From NCBI RefSeq assembly GCF_023838525.1, contig NZ_JAHUQD010000020.1, positions 1-47,143 on the forward strand: a stretch of 47,143 nt of DNA, written 5' to 3'. The DNA comes from Caldicoprobacter algeriensis (GTDB lineage Bacteria; Bacillota; Clostridia; Caldicoprobacterales; Caldicoprobacteraceae). Both the position numbers and the translations under genes were made by a program. Each line of letters starts with the position of its first letter. The first letter of the stretch is position 1. Shown here in pieces: positions 42,868-47,143 of the stretch. Below the pieces are notes generated by a model. That model did no database searches. It saw nothing but the letters and a program-made list of their open reading frames with translations, and had not been told where the DNA came from.

Positions 42868-43941
42868 TCATTTAACATACATATTCCTTTCGCCAGTAGA
42901 AGCTATCTCGCCATATGTTTTTTCTATAGCTTTTCTTATCCTTAAAAAACTTCTAAAATTAATTAAGATCCCTAACACCATAAGAAAACCTATCACTATA
43001 GCCCCAATATAAAAATATTGCTTAATATCCACAATCACTCCTACCAAAGCAGCTAACACTGCTAAACTATAAATTATAAACACCGCTTGTCTCTGACTAA
43101 AGCCTTTTGCTATAAGTCTATGATGAAGATGATTTTTGTCTGCTAAAAACAAGGGTTGCCTTTGCGCGATTCTTCGTAATATCGCCAAACCTGTATCAAA
43201 AATTGGCACCGCCAAAATAATTATAGGAGCCACTATCGAAGCAGGATTTTCTGGTATATCCAAAGCTATTATGCTTAATACAGCCAACAAAAGCCCTATG
43301 AATGTACTACCCATATCTCCCATAAATACTTTGGCGGGATAAAAATTATAGAGAAGAAATCCAAGAATTGCACCAGCAAGCGATAACGCGATTATATATC
43401 CGATATAATCTGACCCTTCTCTCCCCAAAATAATTATAAATGCAATAGAAGCGATAAATGATACTCCTCCCGCTAAACCATCCAAACCATCTATTAAGTT
43501 AACTGCATTGATTATGCCAATAATCCAGCACACGCTTATAAGTCCATCAATTAAAAAAGCTAAATACACATTATCAGTTATGTACTCACTTATATTAACC
43601 CTTATCCCTGCTACCACAACTAAAGTGGAACACAGTATTTGTACAACCAATTTTTTCTGGGCTTTAATGTCGTAAATATCGTCAAACATTCCTACCACAA
43701 CAAGTATAGCAGAGGCAACTGCTATACTGATAACCTTAAAATCTATCTTTGAGAATATAACAAAAGGAATGATAAATCCTATAAAAATAGCAGCCCCGCC
43801 TAATAGTGGAACGGGTTTTTTGTGAATTTTTCTACCGTTGGGTTTGTCCACAATGCCGTTTTTATTAGCAAACTTAATAACCAATGGCATTAATAATAGC
43901 GAAATCAAAAATGCAATAACAAAGGCCCATAAATCTCCCAT
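42868..43941 (-). CDS. Undecaprenyl-phosphate GlcNAc-1-phosphate transferase (TagO/WecA-like)
   Basis: 357 residues from the ATG at 43941 (GAGGGTGG just upstream; an ATG 15 bp earlier lacks one). An MraY-family enzyme with about 11 membrane segments. Catalytic sequences are GRKIHKKPVPLLGGAAIF, VVVGMFDDIYDIKAQKKLVV (D-D pair), NAVNLIDGLDGLAGGVSFI, VFMGDMGSTFIGLLL and the basic loop HLHHRLIAKGFSQRQ. It starts lipid-linked glycan synthesis on undecaprenyl phosphate, either for the polysaccharide encoded here or for wall teichoic acid. Confidence 0.93.
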   Translation of the reverse strand: MGDLWAFVIAFLISLLLMPLVIKFANKNGIVDKPNGRKIHKKPVPLLGGAAIFIGFIIPFVIFSKIDFKVISIAVASAILVVVGMFDDIYDIKAQKKLVVQILCSTLVVVAGIRVNISEYITDNVYLAFLIDGLISVCWIIGIINAVNLIDGLDGLAGGVSFIASIAFIIILGREGSDYIGYIIALSLAGAILGFLLYNFYPAKVFMGDMGSTFIGLLLAVLSIIALDIPENPASIVAPIIILAVPIFDTGLAILRRIAQRQPLFLADKNHLHHRLIAKGFSQRQAVFIIYSLAVLAALVGVIVDIKQYFYIGAIVIGFLMVLGILINFRSFLRIRKAIEKTYGEIASTGERNMYVK

Positions 43942-44031
43942 ATGTACCACCCTCATAAAATTAACTTGTTAATTTTATAGCTTTATTAGTAGACAATTCT
44001 GTTTTAGAAATTTCTTTCTACGCAATCCTCA

Positions 44032-44694
44032 TCAATCGCTCCTGGGCGCCGAAGGTATGGCCACTATAATCTCATCAATGGCCTTTTGCTTGGCAATCTC
44101 CTTTATGCGCTCCCTGCCGCCGTATACCGGCACGCCCAAAATTTTCGACCCATGCTTGGCCTTATCATCATCAATGGCTGCCACGGGCTTTAAGCCCATC
44201 TCGGGGTGGTTCTTGAGCTCCTTTATGACCATTGCACCGGCTTCACCGGCACCGATTATCATGACCCTTTTGTACTCCTTGACGCCGTTGCCCGACCATA
44301 CAATGCGGAGCCTCCTTAAAATCCGGAAGCTCAACCGCGTCCCACCCGTAAAAGCCATGCTGAAAAAACAGTAAAGCAGGTATACGCTCAAAGGAATCGA
44401 AACAATCAAAAACGTGCAGTATATGTAAGCCGCCAGCGAAGCGATGATGGATGAGGATATTATCATTATAAGTTCATTTATGCTGGCATATTTCCACAGG
44501 CTGCTGTAGAGCTGAAACACGTAGTAGATGGGAATGCTTATAACCGTAAAAGCAATGCATACTTGAGGGAGAATCTTTAAAATTTCCTGCGGTATGTTTA
44601 TGCCGTATACCCCGAGAAATGCCAGCAGCACGGCAATATTGATACAGACTATATCGGCTGCTACAAATGCTATTTTACGCCTCAGAGCAACCAC
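44032..44694 (-). pseudogene. CapD/PglF-type polysaccharide protein, C-terminally truncated
   Basis: 220 residues matching only the first third of the about 600-residue nucleoside-diphosphate-sugar epimerase/dehydratase family. Four membrane segments (IVCINIAVLLAFLGVYGI onward) are followed by the first Rossmann-like domain VMIIGAGEAGAMVIKELKNH, AIDDDKAKHGSKILGVPVYG and IDEIIVAIPSAP. It then stops. The second, catalytic, short-chain dehydrogenase domain is absent. Another deletion junction is likely at about 44035. Probably inactive. Confidence 0.75.
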
Positions 44695-44699
44695 GCTGA

Positions 44700-45294
44700 C
44701 CCCCTGCTTTCATCGATTAACTTATCTTTTCCTAAAAACAATGTCTGTCTTTGAAAACAGGCACTTTTGCACAAAAATTGCCGTTATTTTACTATTAATA
44801 TGATACTTTAGCACTATATGGGATATGCGAAATTTGCCGCAATGTGTATAATGACTTATAGTGAATACGGGCAACTTGATGCGGATATACCGTTTTTTCG
44901 AGTTTTTTGAAGTGTTTGCAGGACAAATCCTGGAGGAAAGCATAATGCTGCTATTTCCCCTCCATAATAGAGGAAATGCCTACTTCGTCTAATCCCCGTA
45001 TGACCTCCGTCAGGAAAGTTATGCGCCGAAACAGCAAAACCTTCCTTCAGGATTTTGTCCATTTCAGTTAGAAATAATAATACATATGGCATAAGATGTC
45101 AACCATTTTTATTTTATGAGACATAAATAATGTACAATTTTAACGTTTCGGCACAAAAAGCCTTGCGTGCACCTTTCTAGGCTGATAACCCAGCCTTCAG
45201 AAAACAAGTTGCTTACTGCTTACGTTCTAATTATGATATAATTCGATACACACTTACGTTTTCCTGCAAGCCGAAACAAAAAATTTAATAGTTT
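44700..45294. other. Gap between capD-like remnant and murJ
   Basis: Close to 600 bp without a supported gene. Short minus-strand frames at 44722-44943 and 44856-45092 have no family features and no ribosome sites. A plus-strand reading near 44940-45080 (MLLFPLHNRGNAYFV) is also unconvincing. No clear promoter or terminator was seen. Confidence 0.4.
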
Positions 45295-46851
45295 TTACTC
45301 AGAAATTCTCAAACGCTTTTTGACCATGTCGATAAGCCACTTGACCTCTTCCACCCTGAAAAGGTAAACAAGCGCAAAGTATAGCAAAGCGCCAAGCCCT
45401 ATCTCCAACGCGAGAATTAAAAATCCAACCATCTTGCTGAACATGGAGATGTATTCCGCCGCAATGCCGTTCAGCCAGTACACAACGATACCCATTATCA
45501 CTGATGCAATGCCGCACTTCAAAAACGCACCAAGCAGCTTCCTTCCGCCAATGCCGCCTATCCGCTTCCTCAAGTTTGCAAACAAAAGCAGCGTCATAAT
45601 CATTGCAGACAGGCTGGTGGCCAGCGCCAGACCATCGTGCTGCATAAATCTGACCAGAATAAGGTTCAGCACTATATTGCACAACACCGTCAGCACACCG
45701 TTCAGCGTGGGCGTCCTGGTATCCTGCAGCGAATAAAAAGTCCTGCTCAGCACATCACGATAGCCATAGAATACCATGCCCAACGAATAAAACATGAGCG
45801 CCGAGGCGGTCATGGAAGTTGCCCTGGCATCAAATTGCCCCCTCTCAAACAATACCGACACTATCGGCTGCCTTAACACCACTGCTCCAACGGTAATGGG
45901 AAGTATGATAAGGGTGATGACGTTGAAAGCCTTTATAAGCGTGTCCTTAAAACCGGCCATATTCTCTTCGGCACTCAGGTGCGAAAGCAGGGGATAGATA
46001 ACGGTAGCCACCGATACGGTAAAAAGGCCGTACGCAAAGCCGTTCAGCCTGTTGGCAAAGTTGAGCGCCGAGATGCTGCCCTCGGGCAGGCCTGAGGCCA
46101 GCATCCTGTCAATCAGGGCATTGAGCTGCTGCACCGTTGAACCAAGCATAACAGGAAGTGCCAGGGCAGCAACTTTTACCACGTATGGGTCCTTAAAGTT
46201 TAAAACCCTGCTGTATCTGTAATCTTTTTTAAATACACCGGGCAATAAAACGGCGAGTTGTACCACGCTACCTATCAGAGTACCAACCACTAAACCATAG
46301 GGTCCAACCATACCGCTTAAGAGCAGCACTGCTATAATTATCATATTATTTGGAATGCCTATAAGAGCTGGAAGCACAAACTCGTTGTTAGCCTGCAAAA
46401 AACTGATAAAAATCTGGCACATCCCTATAAATATGATCATAGGAAAGGTTATCCTGGTAAAATTGACCGCCAGCCTGAGAACCTCTCCCTTGAAACCCAT
46501 GGCTATTAGGGATACTATGGGCCTCGTAAACACCATACCCACGACCGCCAGTGCGGCACTTACAACCAGCACAACGTTGAGTACCCTGCTTGTAAAGCGA
46601 ACAGCCTCCTCGGGGCCCTCTTCAACTTTAATGCGGGAATAAAGCGGTATGTATGTCGTACCAATTGCACTGGCTATACTAAGAAACAAGGTCTGCGGTA
46701 TGGTCAGGGCCACGAGATAGGCATCGGTGACGTATGTGGCGCCGTATGCGCTGCCCAGGAATATTTCTCTCAAAAAACCGGTTATCTTGCTGAGCAGCGT
46801 GATTATCATCACGAGTATTGTGGCTTTTTTGTAGCTTATCTGTTGTTGCAT
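45295..46851 (-). CDS. murJ: Lipid II flippase MurJ
   Basis: A 518-residue MOP-superfamily transporter from the ATG at 46851 (GAGG in gaggtg lies 6-9 bp upstream; a GTG at 46860 is possible). About 14 membrane segments. Family marks are the N-terminal VMIITLLSKITGFLREIFLG, SAYGATYVTDAYLVAL, the central LALPVMLGSTVQQLNALIDR, MLASGLPEGSISALNFANRL and SVLFERGQFDARATSMTASA, then YGYRDVLSRTFYSLQDTRTP. It flips lipid-linked peptidoglycan precursors. Next to glycan genes it might instead export a polysaccharide unit (Wzx role), but the motifs favour MurJ. Confidence 0.93.
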   Translation of the reverse strand: MQQQISYKKATILVMIITLLSKITGFLREIFLGSAYGATYVTDAYLVALTIPQTLFLSIASAIGTTYIPLYSRIKVEEGPEEAVRFTSRVLNVVLVVSAALAVVGMVFTRPIVSLIAMGFKGEVLRLAVNFTRITFPMIIFIGMCQIFISFLQANNEFVLPALIGIPNNMIIIAVLLLSGMVGPYGLVVGTLIGSVVQLAVLLPGVFKKDYRYSRVLNFKDPYVVKVAALALPVMLGSTVQQLNALIDRMLASGLPEGSISALNFANRLNGFAYGLFTVSVATVIYPLLSHLSAEENMAGFKDTLIKAFNVITLIILPITVGAVVLRQPIVSVLFERGQFDARATSMTASALMFYSLGMVFYGYRDVLSRTFYSLQDTRTPTLNGVLTVLCNIVLNLILVRFMQHDGLALATSLSAMIMTLLLFANLRKRIGGIGGRKLLGAFLKCGIASVIMGIVVYWLNGIAAEYISMFSKMVGFLILALEIGLGALLYFALVYLFRVEEVKWLIDMVKKRLRISE

Positions 46852-47016
46852 TTTGAGCACCTCATTAAAGTTTATTTAAATAAATAGAACTGAGCTATGT
46901 TATTTTGATTATGTATCATTTGCCTGATCAAATAGAACGCTTTTGATTTAATCATTATATGTTTTTACTATTGGCGGATTAAAAAATATTCCATAAAAAT
47001 ATCCTTTTACGAGCAT
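46852..47016 (-). promoter_or_regulatory. murJ upstream region with candidate -10
   Basis: On the minus strand TATAAT occurs at 46959-46954, about 100 bp before the murJ start, with a poor -35 match (TTAATC) upstream. The region ends at the terminal repeat. No other element is visible. Confidence 0.35.
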
Positions 47017-47143
47017 ACGTAGTGTCAAAAATTTTTATACAAAATCAGCTTTAGTTGCTGAATATAACTGATTTTTTAGGTATATTTTTCAAATACCTCC
47101 CCAGAGTGGGTGGTGCTTAAATATAAATAATATTCCTTTAAAA
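47017..47143. repeat. Right terminal inverted repeat, 127 bp
   Basis: Exact reverse complement of bases 1-127. Read in this orientation the 8-bp stem AAAATCAG/CTGATTTT is followed by TT, resembling a weak terminator for transcription leaving the window, and the 6-bp stem AGGTAT/ATACCT comes next. Confidence 0.95.

Noticed and set aside
45295-46851. Wzx flippase instead of MurJ
   Set aside because: The N-terminal SKITGFLREI and the QDTRTP block are MurJ hallmarks. Wzx proteins lack them. Export of the local glycan by this protein is not excluded.

Overview
The window looks like a chromosomal accessory region from an anaerobic, probably thermophilic Clostridia-type Firmicute. This is inferred from AT-rich DNA, strong GGAGG-type ribosome sites, TTG/GTG starts, DeoR/ABC sugar modules, DUF5685/DUF1848 genes, AAA/PD-(D/E)XK proteins and MurJ/TagO-like genes. 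No rRNA, tRNA or CRISPR array was found. The first and last 127 bases are exact reverse complements and diverge at base 128. That is either a true inverted repeat or, more likely, the k-mer overlap left by a de Bruijn assembler at a repeat boundary.

Left part (1-8.3 kb): a small XRE regulator, decayed DUF2442 and IscB fragments, then a ribose-type sugar ABC operon (ATPase, permease, binding protein; minus strand). Divergent from it are a DeoR regulator and a second, orphan two-domain ATPase. Related IS-end fragments in opposite orientation flank this module. 8.3-13.1 kb: a frameshifted AAA/PD-(D/E)XK protein, two antitoxins whose PIN toxins are cut to about 40 residues, a pRiA4b ORF-3-like gene and a ComK-like gene. 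13.2-18.9 kb: an operon of solute-binding protein, two permeases, ADP-ribosylglycohydrolase and a PPC/DUF296 protein. It has a consensus promoter and sits opposite an XRE regulator, with phased GT(T/C)AC motifs between them.

Centre (19.4-30.2 kb): a plastic island. It has an intact Phd/PIN pair, an MNT antitoxin with a truncated HEPN toxin, an AbrB/RelE pair, and remains of an array-less type III CRISPR-like module: a CARF-nuclease protein overlapping by 4 bp a Cas10-like start, which runs into the C-terminal end of a RAMP protein. A SIR2 effector lies about 7 kb away. Fragments of the same three genes (GHMP kinase, SIR2, wecB) occur in the same order and orientation at 20.6-23.5 kb and 28.4-30.2 kb, so the island carries a diverged direct duplication with different cargo in each copy. 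Many genes here are deletion-junction chimeras (wecB, DUF5685/DnaJ, Cas10/RAMP, SIR2/GHMP), and one gene has an in-frame UGA.

Right part (30.2-46.9 kb): a surface polysaccharide locus, all on the minus strand. It holds rfbA-rfbC-rfbB-rfbD for dTDP-rhamnose, an Fe-S F420-dehydrogenase-like protein with a polysaccharide pyruvyl transferase, a GT4 enzyme, a Wzy/ligase-type membrane protein, two GT2 enzymes, a TagO/WecA-type initiating transferase, a truncated CapD-like protein and the lipid II flippase MurJ. Two copies of one IS end lie directly upstream of glycan genes.
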